NCBI GenBank assembly: GCA_033856255.1
Contig: JAWVFH010000029.1
Span: forward strand, 1 to 64,000
Source: WHSW01 sp033856255
GTDB taxonomy: Bacteria > Actinomycetota > Thermoleophilia > Solirubrobacterales > 70-9
Direction: 5' to 3'
DNA: 64,000 nucleotides
Shown: piece after piece, positions 25,154 to 32,879 of the stretch
Layout of the letters: every line of letters begins with the position of its first letter
How positions within the stretch are numbered: the first letter of the stretch is position 1
Position numbers and translations under genes: made by a program
Notes under the pieces: model-generated
Told to the model about the DNA's origin: nothing
Databases searched by the model: none
Seen by the model: only the letters and a program-made list of their open reading frames with translations

Positions 25154-25205
25154 GCGCGAATCGCCGTCGCGAGGCGGCGTCATTCGGCGACCAGGGCAAT
25201 GACCT

Positions 25206-25244
25206 TTGGCGACTTATTGGTCGTATAGACCCAAAAGTCGCCAA
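25206..25244. terminator. Long imperfect hairpin between convergent genes
   Basis: TTGGCGACTTATTGGTC (25206-25222) pairs with GACCCAAAAGTCGCCAA (25228-25244) at 15 of 17 positions around a 5-base loop. It stands between the stops of the helicase/nuclease and the PAC2 gene. No T-run is present on either side, so a bidirectional terminator is inferred from position. A small CACCGCT-G-AGCGGTG palindrome follows at 25274-25288. Confidence 0.55.
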
Positions 25245-25298
25245 TCGCGAAGGGTGCGCTCTCCATGCAAAGGCGACACCGCTGAGCGGTGACCGCGC

Positions 25299-26189
25299 TT
25301 AGCTCGGCTGGCCCGGGCCCTCGTGCTCGTCGGAGCGCTGGCGCAGGAAGCGCTGGAAGTCGTTGGCGATCGTGTCGCCGGAGGGCATGTCGCCGGCCTC
25401 GAGCGCTTCCTCGTCGGCCTGCTCTGATTCGAGCCGGCGGACGAGCTCCTCGATCTCGGGGTTCGAGGCTACGGCGCGGTCGACCTGGGACTCGAAGCGG
25501 CTCATCGCCTCCTCGAGCTCGGAGGCCTCGATCGCGATCCCGGTGAAGCCCTCGAGCCTGCGCAGGAGCGCCAGCGCCGCCTTCGGGTTCGGGACCGCGG
25601 CGACGTAGTGGGGGACCGCCGCCCAGAGGCTCGCCGAGGTCAGGTCGCGGCGCCGGCAGGCGTCGTGGACGATGCCCACGATCCCGGTCGGGCCCTCGTA
25701 GTTGGAGCGGCTCAGCGAGAGCCGCTCGACCAGCTCGGGGTCGGAGGCGAGCCCGGTGATCGGCACCGCACGGGTATGGGCGACGTCCGCCAGCAGCGCC
25801 CCCAGGGTGACGACCATCTCGACCTCGAGCCGTTCGGCCGCCTCGATCACGGCCTCGGCGAAGGTGCGCCAGCGGAGGTTGGGCTCGACCCCGGCGACCA
25901 GCACGAGGTCGCGCTCGGCGGCCGGTGCGACCGCGGTGAAGATGCTGTTGGCCGGCCAGTCGACCTGGCGCGCCTGGCCCTCGGTCATCCGGATCGTCGG
26001 CCGGGTGACCTGGAAGTCGTAGAACTCCTCCGGGTCGATCTCGGCGATCCGCTCGGCGTCGAGCGAGATCGCGATCGCCTCGAGGGCCGTGGTCGCGGCG
26101 CTGGCCGCGTCATTCCAGCCGGCAAAAGCGGCCACGAGGACGGGCGAGCGCAGCTCCGGCGGATCCCCAACCCACTTCAAAACCTCCAC
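25299..26189 (-). CDS. PAC2-family protein (proteasome assembly chaperone-like)
   Basis: The 296-residue protein has the PAC2 fold signatures. The N-terminus has VLVAAFAGWNDAASAAT, the middle has GALLADVAHTRAVPITG and SNYEGPTGIVG, and a helical acidic tail ends in a disordered region. Actinobacterial members are conserved partners of unknown activity, named after the eukaryotic proteasome chaperone. GTG 26189 is preceded by TAGGCT (26196-26201) with a 6-base gap. It is divergent from the YhaM-like gene with 78 bases between starts. Confidence 0.88.
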   Translation of the reverse strand: MEVLKWVGDPPELRSPVLVAAFAGWNDAASAATTALEAIAISLDAERIAEIDPEEFYDFQVTRPTIRMTEGQARQVDWPANSIFTAVAPAAERDLVLVAGVEPNLRWRTFAEAVIEAAERLEVEMVVTLGALLADVAHTRAVPITGLASDPELVERLSLSRSNYEGPTGIVGIVHDACRRRDLTSASLWAAVPHYVAAVPNPKAALALLRRLEGFTGIAIEASELEEAMSRFESQVDRAVASNPEIEELVRRLESEQADEEALEAGDMPSGDTIANDFQRFLRQRSDEHEGPGQPS

Positions 26190-26267
26190 CTCACGAGCCT
26201 AGCCGCTGCCCCGAGGGCATGGGCCGGTAGGCCCGTTCGCGTCCGCTTCGGCGGTCAAGATCGAGGG

Positions 26268-27191
26268 ATGGAAGCCGCCGTCGCCCAGATCCCCCGGGCC
26301 CACCCCGAGGTCGCCGAGCTGCGCGCCGGGCAGCGCTTCGAGGGCCGCTACGCCTGCCTCTCCAAGGAGCGCCAGACGGCGCGTAACGGCTCCGCTTACC
26401 TGTCACTGCGACTGCGCGACCGCACAGGCACGATCGCCGCGCGGGCCTTTCGCGACGCGGACCGGATCGGCCTTCGCTTCGAGGCCGGCGACGCGCTCGA
26501 GGTCCGCGGCCGGGTGGAGCGCTTCAACGGCGAGCTGGTGATCGAGCTCGACGACGCCCGCCCGATCGCGCCCGGCAGCTTCGACCCGGCGGAGTTCCTC
26601 CCCGCCGCCTATCGCTCCGCCGACGAGCTGGAGGGCTTCCTCGAGCATCTCGCCGGCGAGGTTCACGATCCGGCCCTGCGCGCGGTCGTCGAGGCGATCG
26701 TCTTCAGCGGCCCACTCGCCGCTGACTTCCGTCGCGCGCCCTGCACCCGGCGCTCGCACCACGCCTATCTCGGCGGCCTGCTCGAGCACACGGTCGCGGT
26801 CTCCACGCTGGTGCTCGAGACCTGCGCCCTTCACCCGCGGCTCGACTCCGACCTGTTGATGGCGGCGGCGATCGTGCACGACGCCGGCCGCGCCCGCGAG
26901 TTCACCTACGGCGCCGAGTTCGGGCTCAGCGAGGAGGGGCGGATGCTGGGCCACCTGGCGATCGGCGCCGAGATCGTCGGCCAGGCGTCATCGTCGCTGC
27001 CGGCCGAGCGTCGCCTGACGCTGCTCAACTGCGTGCTCTCACACCACGGTCCCGACGCCGGGCCCGGCCGCGCCCAGGCGGCCCGGCGAGGCGCGGGCCC
27101 CGGCCACGGGTTCGCCTCGGCGGAGGCCCTGGCCCTCTACCGCCTCAACGCGCTCGATGCTTCGGTGAAGGGCGCGCTGGAGCACGGCTGA
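26268..27191 (+). CDS. OB-fold plus HD-domain nuclease, YhaM-like
   Basis: The 307-residue protein has an N-terminal OB-fold (LSLRLRDRTGTIAARAFRDA, about residues 15-95) and an HD domain (HHAYLGGLLEHT, then AAAIVHDAGR and LSHHG). This matches the YhaM family of 3'-5' exoribonucleases, which use Mn2+ bound by the His and Asp residues. ATG 26268 is supported by CAAGAT (26256-26261), one mismatch from the TANNNT consensus, with a 6-base gap. A longer upstream frame exists but lacks conserved sequence. Confidence 0.87.
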   Translation: MEAAVAQIPRAHPEVAELRAGQRFEGRYACLSKERQTARNGSAYLSLRLRDRTGTIAARAFRDADRIGLRFEAGDALEVRGRVERFNGELVIELDDARPIAPGSFDPAEFLPAAYRSADELEGFLEHLAGEVHDPALRAVVEAIVFSGPLAADFRRAPCTRRSHHAYLGGLLEHTVAVSTLVLETCALHPRLDSDLLMAAAIVHDAGRAREFTYGAEFGLSEEGRMLGHLAIGAEIVGQASSSLPAERRLTLLNCVLSHHGPDAGPGRAQAARRGAGPGHGFASAEALALYRLNALDASVKGALEHG

Positions 27192-27217
27192 GCGGCGATA
27201 GCCAGCGTCCGGCTACG

Positions 27218-27646
27218 TCATCGGTCGCTCGTGTGCTCGTGCACACGTCGCTCCCTGCTTCCTTGCCGGACTTGGCTCTCGCCGCTCAGGAACGCACGCC
27301 TGAGCAGCTGCGCGGCGATCAGCAGGGCGAGGGCGGCGAAGGAGACCTCGAGCACTCGCTCGGAGACCGCGTTGGCGAGCAGTACCCCGGCCAGCACGCC
27401 GAGCGGCGAGAGCGCGCCGATGATCAGGCCGTCGCGCACGCGCACGTTGCCGAACCGGTTCTGGCGCCAGGCGCCGACGATGCCGACAGGGACGATCGCC
27501 AGCAGCGAGGTCGCTTCGGCGCGGACCTGGGGCTCGTCGAGGAAGATCACCAGCGCCGGCACGAACAGGATCCCTCCGCCGACCCCGAGCAGCCCCCCGA
27601 CGGTGCCGCCGGCAAAGCCGAGGATCGCTGCCAGCACGTAGTCCAT
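27218..27646 (-). CDS. Half-length TauE/SafE permease, subunit A
   Basis: This 142-residue protein has four predicted membrane segments and the signature GGTVGGLLGVGGGILFVPAL at the N-terminus, found once per repeat in TauE/SafE (DUF81) permeases. Family members are normally about 250 residues with two such repeats and export sulfonates, sulfite or related anions. The start ATG overlaps the stop of the preceding half-gene (TGATG), so both halves should be made together. A basic C-terminal tail follows the last segment. Confidence 0.85.
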   Translation of the reverse strand: MDYVLAAILGFAGGTVGGLLGVGGGILFVPALVIFLDEPQVRAEATSLLAIVPVGIVGAWRQNRFGNVRVRDGLIIGALSPLGVLAGVLLANAVSERVLEVSFAALALLIAAQLLRRAFLSGESQVRQGSRERRVHEHTSDR

Positions 27647-28008
27647 CAGCCGACCAGCAGATCGATGGCGACGGCGATCAACAGGACGGCGAAGAGCACC
27701 GAGATCGCCCGTTCCGGGAGGCGCTGCTGGAGCCCCGTCCCGACGATCACGCCGCCGACCGCCGGGATGCCGACGAGGGCTCCCTCGAGCAGGTCGACGT
27801 TGCCGTAGGCACCCTGGGCGAGGGTCGCGAAGAGCGCGATGACGACGATCGCCGCGAGGCTGGTCCCGGTCGCCTCGCGGTCGCCGTAGGCGAGCCAGAA
27901 GATCAGCAGCGGCACGATCACGGTCCCGCCCCCGACCCCGAACAGGCCGCTGAACGCCCCCGCGGCGGTCGCGATCACGGCCAGCCTGAGAACCCGATCG
28001 CGCGCCAT
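27646..28008 (-). CDS. Half-length TauE/SafE permease, subunit B
   Basis: The 120-residue protein has four predicted membrane segments and the repeat signature GAFSGLFGVGGGTVIVPLLI. It supplies the other half of the TauE/SafE fold encoded next door. ATG 28008 is preceded by TAGTAT (28017-28022) with an 8-base gap; a longer start at 28032 would add non-conserved sequence. It is divergent from otsB, with 22 bases between the start codons. Confidence 0.83.
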   Translation of the reverse strand: MARDRVLRLAVIATAAGAFSGLFGVGGGTVIVPLLIFWLAYGDREATGTSLAAIVVIALFATLAQGAYGNVDLLEGALVGIPAVGGVIVGTGLQQRLPERAISVLFAVLLIAVAIDLLVG

Positions 28009-28016
28009 CCGCAGCG

Positions 28017-28023
28017 ATACTAG
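28017..28023. promoter_or_regulatory. Overlapping divergent -10 elements (ATACTAG)
   Basis: On the minus strand TAGTAT (28022-28017) precedes ATG 28008 by 8 bases. On the plus strand TACTAG (28018-28023, one mismatch) precedes ATG 28031 by 7 bases. Both promoters therefore use almost the same bases. Confidence 0.45.
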
Positions 28024-28030
28024 GCCCGCC

Positions 28031-28819
28031 ATGGACGCCGCCGCCCCGATCCTCGAGCCGCTGCGCGCCGATCCGGGCGCCGGCGCGATCCTCTGCGACA
28101 TCGACGGCACCCTGGCGCCGATCGTCGACGACCCCGAGGCGGCCGAGGTGCCGCCGGCGGCGCGCGAGGCGCTGGCCGAGCTCGCCGGCCGCTACCGCCT
28201 CGTCGCCTGCGTCAGCGGCCGCCGGGCGAGCGCGGCCCGGCGCATGGTCGGCGTCGAGGCGCTGACCTACGCGGGCAATCACGGGCTCGAGCTGCTCGCG
28301 CCGGGCGACTCGCGGCCCCGGCTCGATCCCGCCCTCGGCCACCGCGCCTCCGCCGCGGCCGGATTCGTCACTCGCCTCGACTGGGACGGGCTCGCCCGGG
28401 TCGGGCTGCGGCTCGAGGACAAGGGCCCGATTCAGGCGATCCATTGGCGCGGCGCGCCCGACGCCGAGACGGCGGCCCAGCGGGCGCGGGAGATCGGCGT
28501 CCTCGCCGAGGAGGAGGGCCTGGTCCCGCACCTCGGCCGCATGGTGCTCGAGGTACGGCCGCTGGCGACCGTCCACAAGGGGATCGCGGTCCGCAGGCTG
28601 GTTCAAGAGGCGGGGGTCGCGACGGCGCTGTTCGGCGGCGACGATCGCACCGACCTCGACGCCTTCGCCGCGCTCCGCGAGCTGGAGGGCGACGGCGAGC
28701 TCGATCACGCGGTCTGCGTCGGCGTCGCCTCGCCCGAGACGCCGCCAGAGATCGAGCGGCGCGCGGACCTCACCGTCGCCGGGCCGGAAGCCTTCCTGGA
28801 ATTGCTGCAGAGCCTGTAG
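28031..28819 (+). CDS. otsB: Trehalose-6-phosphate phosphatase
   Basis: This 262-residue HAD-superfamily enzyme dephosphorylates trehalose-6-phosphate to trehalose, a compatible solute. HAD motif I is CDIDGTLAPI near residue 22, motif II is CVSGRR, the cap contains YAGNHGLEL and motif IV is FGGDDRTDLDAF. All are typical of OtsB. The matching synthase OtsA is not in the window. The next gene starts 12 bases after the stop. Confidence 0.93.
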   Translation: MDAAAPILEPLRADPGAGAILCDIDGTLAPIVDDPEAAEVPPAAREALAELAGRYRLVACVSGRRASAARRMVGVEALTYAGNHGLELLAPGDSRPRLDPALGHRASAAAGFVTRLDWDGLARVGLRLEDKGPIQAIHWRGAPDAETAAQRAREIGVLAEEEGLVPHLGRMVLEVRPLATVHKGIAVRRLVQEAGVATALFGGDDRTDLDAFAALRELEGDGELDHAVCVGVASPETPPEIERRADLTVAGPEAFLELLQSL

Positions 28820-28831
28820 AAAGCCCTGGCG

Positions 28832-29377
28832 ATGCTCTTCTGCGACCTCCTGCGCGTCTCCGTCCTACTCGTGGCGGCGGTGGCCACCGCGCTCGGCGCG
28901 GTCGCCATCATCGTCGCCAACCAGGACGCCGACGAGTTCGCGCTCGCGGTCGCCGTCGGCTGGTGGCTTCTCGCGGCCGCGATCGGCGTCTGGCTCGGGC
29001 GCCCGGCGCGGGCCTCGGAGGCGATCGCGAGGCTGCTCGCAGGCGCGCGAACTTCGACCAGCCTGCCGTCGCAGAGTCCGGGCCGGATCGCGTTCATGCG
29101 GCTCTGGCCGATCGGCGCCTTCGCCTTCGTGGTCGGCGTGGCCGGCCTGATCGCTCCCCAGATCGCGGCGATCGGCGCCGGCTACGCGATCCTGATCGCG
29201 CTCGCCTGGCGCGGGCGCGAGAACGCCGTCGTCGCGATCGAGGACCGCGACGGCGTGCGCTTCCACGTCGAGCCCTCCTCGGCGCTCCAGCCGGTGAAGC
29301 TGATCCGCACCCCCGGCCTTTATCGCGACCGCGCTCCGACTCCCAAGCCGCCCCCACCGCCGCCCGCCGAGGCCTAG
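28832..29377 (+). CDS. Membrane protein of unknown function
   Basis: The 181-residue protein has two hydrophobic hairpins (about residues 8-56 and 90-125) and then a soluble C-terminal region with EDRDGVRFHVEPSSALQPVKLIRTPGLYRD. It ends in a Pro-rich tail. It follows otsB by 12 bases, so is probably co-transcribed. On the opposite strand the MFS frame stays open through 513 bases of this gene. The composition (hydrophobic segments, then a charged C-terminal domain) supports this gene as the real one here. Confidence 0.72.
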   Translation: MLFCDLLRVSVLLVAAVATALGAVAIIVANQDADEFALAVAVGWWLLAAAIGVWLGRPARASEAIARLLAGARTSTSLPSQSPGRIAFMRLWPIGAFAFVVGVAGLIAPQIAAIGAGYAILIALAWRGRENAVVAIEDRDGVRFHVEPSSALQPVKLIRTPGLYRDRAPTPKPPPPPPAEA

Positions 29378-30631
29378 GGCGGCTACGCGGCGCTCGCGCA
29401 GCGAATCGAGGGCCCTGAACTCCGGGTCGCGGCGCCGCGCGAAGGCCAGCGCGCCGCCGGCGCCGGCGGCGAGCGCCGCGAGCCCGGCCAGGACCAGGCC
29501 CGAGCGCGGTCCGGCCACCTCGGCGAGCCAACCGACGAAGGGACCGCCGATCGGGGTCGAGCCGAGGAAGACGACCGAGTAGAGGGCCATCACCCGCCCG
29601 CGCATGTGCGGGCTGGCGCCGAGCTGGAGGGTCGAGTTGACGCCGGCGGCGAAGGTGACGCTAAACGCCCCCAGCGGCACCAGGGCGACGAGCTCAAGCG
29701 GCAGCGTCGGCGCCGCCGCGGCGAGCAGGGCGAAGACCCCGAAGCCGGCGGCCGAGCCCGCAAGCAGCCGCTCGGTGACGCGCCCGCGGGCGCCGGTCGC
29801 GAGTGCGCCGCCGACCGATCCGATCGCCATCGCCACGGCGAGCGCGGTGTAGGCGGCGGCGCCGCCCTCGAAGGTGAAGCGCCCGAGCAGCGGCAACAGG
29901 ACCTGGAAGTTGAAGGCGAGGGCGCCGACGACGACCATCATCGCCAGCGGGATCAGCAGGCTCGGCTCGCCGCGCACGTAACGCACCGCCGCCCGCACGC
30001 CACCCTGGTCGCGGCCGTTGCCGGCGGGCGCCGAGAGCCTTTCGGGGTCCATCCCGCGCAGGGCGACGATCATCGCCGCGAAGGTTGCGGCGTTGATCAG
30101 GAAGCACGGGGCGACTCCGAGCGTCGCGATCAGGACCCCGGCCGCCGCCGGCCCGACGATGCGGGCCGAGTGGATCAGGACGCTGTTGAGGCTGACGGCG
30201 TTGACGACCTGGCCGGCACCCACCATTTCGATCACGAAGCTCTGGCGGGTCGGGTTGTCGATCGAGTTCACCGCCCCGCGGACGAAGACGAGCGCGAAGA
30301 CCATCCAGGGCACCACCGCGCCACTCGCCGTCAGCCCCCAGAGCGCCAGGGCCGGGGCCGCCATCAGCGTCTGGGTGACGATCAGCAGCGAGCGCTTCGG
30401 CCAGCGGTCGGCGAGCACCCCGCCCCAGGCGCCGAAGAGCAGGATCGGCAGGAACTGCAGCGCCGCGGTCACCCCGACGGCGACGCCGCTGCCGGTCAGC
30501 GAGAGGATCAGCCACATCTCGGCGACCATCTGCATCCAGTTGCCGCTCAGGGAGACGATCTGGCCGGCGAAGTAGCGCCGGTAGTTGGGGATCTCGAGCG
30601 AGCTGAACGACCGGCGCAGCGCTGCGCTCAC
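28865..30631 (-). CDS. MFS transporter (enterobactin-exporter-like) with anomalous C-terminus
   Basis: The first 410 or so residues are a typical 12-TM MFS_3 exporter. It starts MSAALRRSFSSLEIPNYRRYFAG-like, motif A is GAWGGVLADRWPKRS, and the normal end is near FARRRDPEFRALDSLRERR. The frame then lacks a stop and continues about 170 residues through the reverse complement of the neighbouring gene, giving an Arg/Asp-rich tail unlike a transporter. A single-base shift near 29385-29400 would bring a TAG into frame. The GTG start overlaps the MarR stop (GTGA), so the pair is an operon and the exporter is probably repressed by the MarR protein. Confidence 0.8.
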   Translation of the reverse strand: MSAALRRSFSSLEIPNYRRYFAGQIVSLSGNWMQMVAEMWLILSLTGSGVAVGVTAALQFLPILLFGAWGGVLADRWPKRSLLIVTQTLMAAPALALWGLTASGAVVPWMVFALVFVRGAVNSIDNPTRQSFVIEMVGAGQVVNAVSLNSVLIHSARIVGPAAAGVLIATLGVAPCFLINAATFAAMIVALRGMDPERLSAPAGNGRDQGGVRAAVRYVRGEPSLLIPLAMMVVVGALAFNFQVLLPLLGRFTFEGGAAAYTALAVAMAIGSVGGALATGARGRVTERLLAGSAAGFGVFALLAAAAPTLPLELVALVPLGAFSVTFAAGVNSTLQLGASPHMRGRVMALYSVVFLGSTPIGGPFVGWLAEVAGPRSGLVLAGLAALAAGAGGALAFARRRDPEFRALDSLRERRVAALGLGGRRWGRLGSRSAVAIKAGGADQLHRLERRGGLDVEAHAVAVLDRDDGVLAPAPGERDQDRVAGADRRDLGSDQAGHADHEGEGADRPEPHERDPARTLRRQAGRSSRACEQPRDRLRGPRRAPEPDADRGREKPPADGDRERELVGVLVGDDDGDRAERGGHRRHE

Positions 30632-31083
30632 CGGGTCTCCTGATCGAGCACTCGCTCGAGGATCTCGGCGGCGCGTTCGAGCGTCGCCACCTCCTCGGCG
30701 TCGAGCTCGCGCATCCGCTTCGCGAGATAGGCGTTCTTGCGCCCGCGCAGGCGCTTCAGCAGCGCCCTGCCCTCGGCGGTCGGCGCGACCAGGAAGCCGC
30801 GCCCGTCGGAGGGGTCGGGGGTCCGGGTGACAAGGCCGCGCTCGACGAGGCTGGCGACGATCCGCGTCGCCGTCGGCCGCTGGACCCGCTCGCGCTCGGC
30901 AAGCTCGGACGGCGTCAGCGGCCCGTGGTTGGAGATCGTCGCCAGCGCCGCGTTGAGGGTCGGGCTGAGCCCACCCTCACCCTCGGCCGCGTTCGCGTCC
31001 TGGCGCAGCCTGCGCGAGGTACGGACCACCGCCAGCCGAAGCCTTGCGGCGATCTCTGCGAGCGGCGGTGAAGTGGTTACCAT
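30628..31083 (-). CDS. MarR-family transcriptional regulator
   Basis: This 151-residue winged-helix protein has a helix-turn-helix region at LTPSELAERERVQRPTATRIVASLVERGLV and a wing at RTPDPSDGRGFLVAPTAEG, both characteristic. It probably autoregulates and controls the coupled MFS exporter. A perfect 12-bp palindrome lies immediately upstream of its start, on the promoter. The inducing ligand is unknown. Confidence 0.92.
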   Translation of the reverse strand: MVTTSPPLAEIAARLRLAVVRTSRRLRQDANAAEGEGGLSPTLNAALATISNHGPLTPSELAERERVQRPTATRIVASLVERGLVTRTPDPSDGRGFLVAPTAEGRALLKRLRGRKNAYLAKRMRELDAEEVATLERAAEILERVLDQETR

Positions 31084-31102
31084 TGCTAATTAGCATAGCA
31101 AA
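31084..31102 (-). promoter_or_regulatory. Probable MarR operator overlapping the -10 and start
   Basis: TGCTAATTAGCA (31084-31095) is a perfect palindrome lying against the ATG at 31083. It sits within a wider TTGCTA-N7-TAGCAA inverted repeat (31083/31084-31101). The -10 candidate TATGCT (31092-31097) is inside it, so a bound dimer would block the polymerase. Confidence 0.65.
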
Positions 31103-31125
31103 CTACTTCCCGCGCCCGCGCAGCT

Positions 31126-32856
31126 TCACGTCCCCCGCCCGCGCAGCTTTAGCAGCTGCTTCCAGGTCCGGGTATTGGCGATCTCGCCCTTGGTCAGCCA
31201 GGCTCGGCGCGCGGTCGCCAGCCCGTAGCGCATGTTCGCCATTGTCTCGACGCCGTGGGCGTCGGTGTTGAGCGCGACCTTCACCCCGGCGTCGGCGGCG
31301 AGGCGCGCGTGGTGCTCGGAGAGGTCGCGACGGTTCGGGTTGCCGTTGATCTCGATCAGGGTCCTGTTCGCGGCCGCCGCCGCGGCGATCGCCTCGACGT
31401 CGATGTCGTAGGGCTCGCGCCTTGTGATCAGGCGCCCCGTGAGGTGCCCGATGCAGTCGACCTGCGGGTTCTCGATCGCGGCGATCACCCGCTCGGTCAT
31501 CTTCTCGGCCGAGATCCGAAACGACGTGTGGACGCTGGCGACGACCCAGTCGAGCCTCTCGAGCACCTCCGGCTCGTAGTCGAGCGAGCCGTCGGGGAGG
31601 ATGTTGACCTCCGAGCCGGCGAGCAGCGTGAAGCGCCCCGGGTTGGCCTCGTTGTAGGCGGCGACCTCCCCGACCCGCTTCAGCAGCGCCTTGGCGCTGA
31701 CGTCGTTGCCGAACCCGTGGCTGGCCGAGTGGTCGGTGACCGCCAGGTAGGCGTAGCCGCGAGCCCGCGCCTCCTCGGCCATCTGCTCGAGGGTGTTGCG
31801 TCCGTCGGAGAGGGTCGTGTGGCAGTGCAGGTCGCCGCGGATGTCGCCCTGCTCGACGAGCTCGGGAAGCTCGCCCGCCGCGGCGGCGGCGATCTCGCCC
31901 CGGCCTTCGCGCAGCTCGGGCTCGATGTAGGCGAGCCCGAGGCGCTCGTAGACCGCGGCCTCGGTCTCGTAGCGCGCGACCTTCCCCGACTCGACCTCGG
32001 CGATCCCGTTCTCGGAGACCGAGAGCCCCATCTTCACCGCTCGCTCGCGCAGCTCGACGTTGTGCGCCTTCGAGCCGGTGAAGTGCTGGAGCAGGTTGCC
32101 GTAGGCGTCCGGGGAGACGATCCGCAGGTCGACCGAGACCCCGTTGTAGGTAGTGATCCGGGTGCCGGCCTTGCCGGCCGAGCCGGAGGTGGCGGCGAGC
32201 TCGTGCTCCGTCAGCGCCACCGCCAGCGCCCGCGGATCGCTGGCGGTTGCGATCAGGTCGATGTCCTTGCAGGTCTCTGCCATCCGCCGCGCCGAGCCGG
32301 CGATCTCGACCGCGTCGGCGGCCGGGTGGGCGCGCAGCGCCGCGGCCAGCTCCTCGGCGATCGGCAGGACCTCGGAGAGCAGCAGCCGCTCGGCGGGCCC
32401 CTCCTCGTCGAGCTTCGCCAGCGAGGCGAGCACGTTCTCCTCCGCCTTCGGGCCGAGCCCCTTGAGCACCCGGATCTGCTCCTGCTCGGCGGCCGCCCGC
32501 AGCTCGTCGAGGCTGGCGATGCCGAGCTCGTCGTAGAGCTTGCGCACCGTCTTCGCGCCGAGGCCGGGGATCCGAGTCACCTCGATCAGCGAGGCCGGGA
32601 ACTTCGCCTTCAGCTTCGCCGCCGCGGGGATCTCCCCGGTCTCGGATAGGGCGACGATCTTCTCCTGCAGCGTGTCGCCGACGCCGGGAAGCTCGGTCGC
32701 CTTGCCCGCCAGCGCCAGCTCCTCGACCGAGACCGGGCTCTGGCGGATCACCCGCGCCGCCTCCTTGTAGGCGATCACCCTGAACCGGTTGGCGCCGTCG
32801 AGCTCGTACAGGGTGCCGAGCTCGACCAGGGCCTCTGCGATCTCCGCGTTGCGCAT
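31126..32856 (-). CDS. polX: Family X DNA polymerase with PHP domain
   Basis: The 576-residue protein has an N-terminal 8-kDa helix-hairpin-helix domain (ELPGVGDTLQEKI and IPGLGAKTVRKLY), a nucleotidyltransferase palm with GSARRMAETCKDIDLIA (catalytic Asp pair) and a C-terminal PHP phosphoesterase from about residue 342 (DLHCHTTLSDG). Bacterial PolX fills short gaps in base-excision repair, and the PHP domain provides Mn-dependent 3'-5' exonuclease activity. ATG 32856 is preceded by TAGAGT with a 7-base gap. It is divergent from the GT2 gene. Confidence 0.93.
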   Translation of the reverse strand: MRNAEIAEALVELGTLYELDGANRFRVIAYKEAARVIRQSPVSVEELALAGKATELPGVGDTLQEKIVALSETGEIPAAAKLKAKFPASLIEVTRIPGLGAKTVRKLYDELGIASLDELRAAAEQEQIRVLKGLGPKAEENVLASLAKLDEEGPAERLLLSEVLPIAEELAAALRAHPAADAVEIAGSARRMAETCKDIDLIATASDPRALAVALTEHELAATSGSAGKAGTRITTYNGVSVDLRIVSPDAYGNLLQHFTGSKAHNVELRERAVKMGLSVSENGIAEVESGKVARYETEAAVYERLGLAYIEPELREGRGEIAAAAAGELPELVEQGDIRGDLHCHTTLSDGRNTLEQMAEEARARGYAYLAVTDHSASHGFGNDVSAKALLKRVGEVAAYNEANPGRFTLLAGSEVNILPDGSLDYEPEVLERLDWVVASVHTSFRISAEKMTERVIAAIENPQVDCIGHLTGRLITRREPYDIDVEAIAAAAAANRTLIEINGNPNRRDLSEHHARLAADAGVKVALNTDAHGVETMANMRYGLATARRAWLTKGEIANTRTWKQLLKLRGRGT

Positions 32857-32863
32857 CGCGCTC

Positions 32864-32873
32864 ACTCTAGATT
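32864..32873. promoter_or_regulatory. Back-to-back leaderless promoters sharing TCTAGA
   Basis: The palindrome TCTAGA (32867-32872) forms part of TAGATT on the plus strand (32868-32873, 6 bases before GTG 32880) and TAGAGT on the minus strand (32869-32864, 7 bases before ATG 32856). The start codons are only 23 bases apart and both genes appear leaderless. Confidence 0.6.
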
Positions 32874-32879
32874 GCGCCC

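Noticed and set aside
31112..31148. Direct repeat CGCCCGCGCAGCTT around the polX stop
   Set aside because: Two short copies that include the C-terminal codons; a local duplication without further structure.
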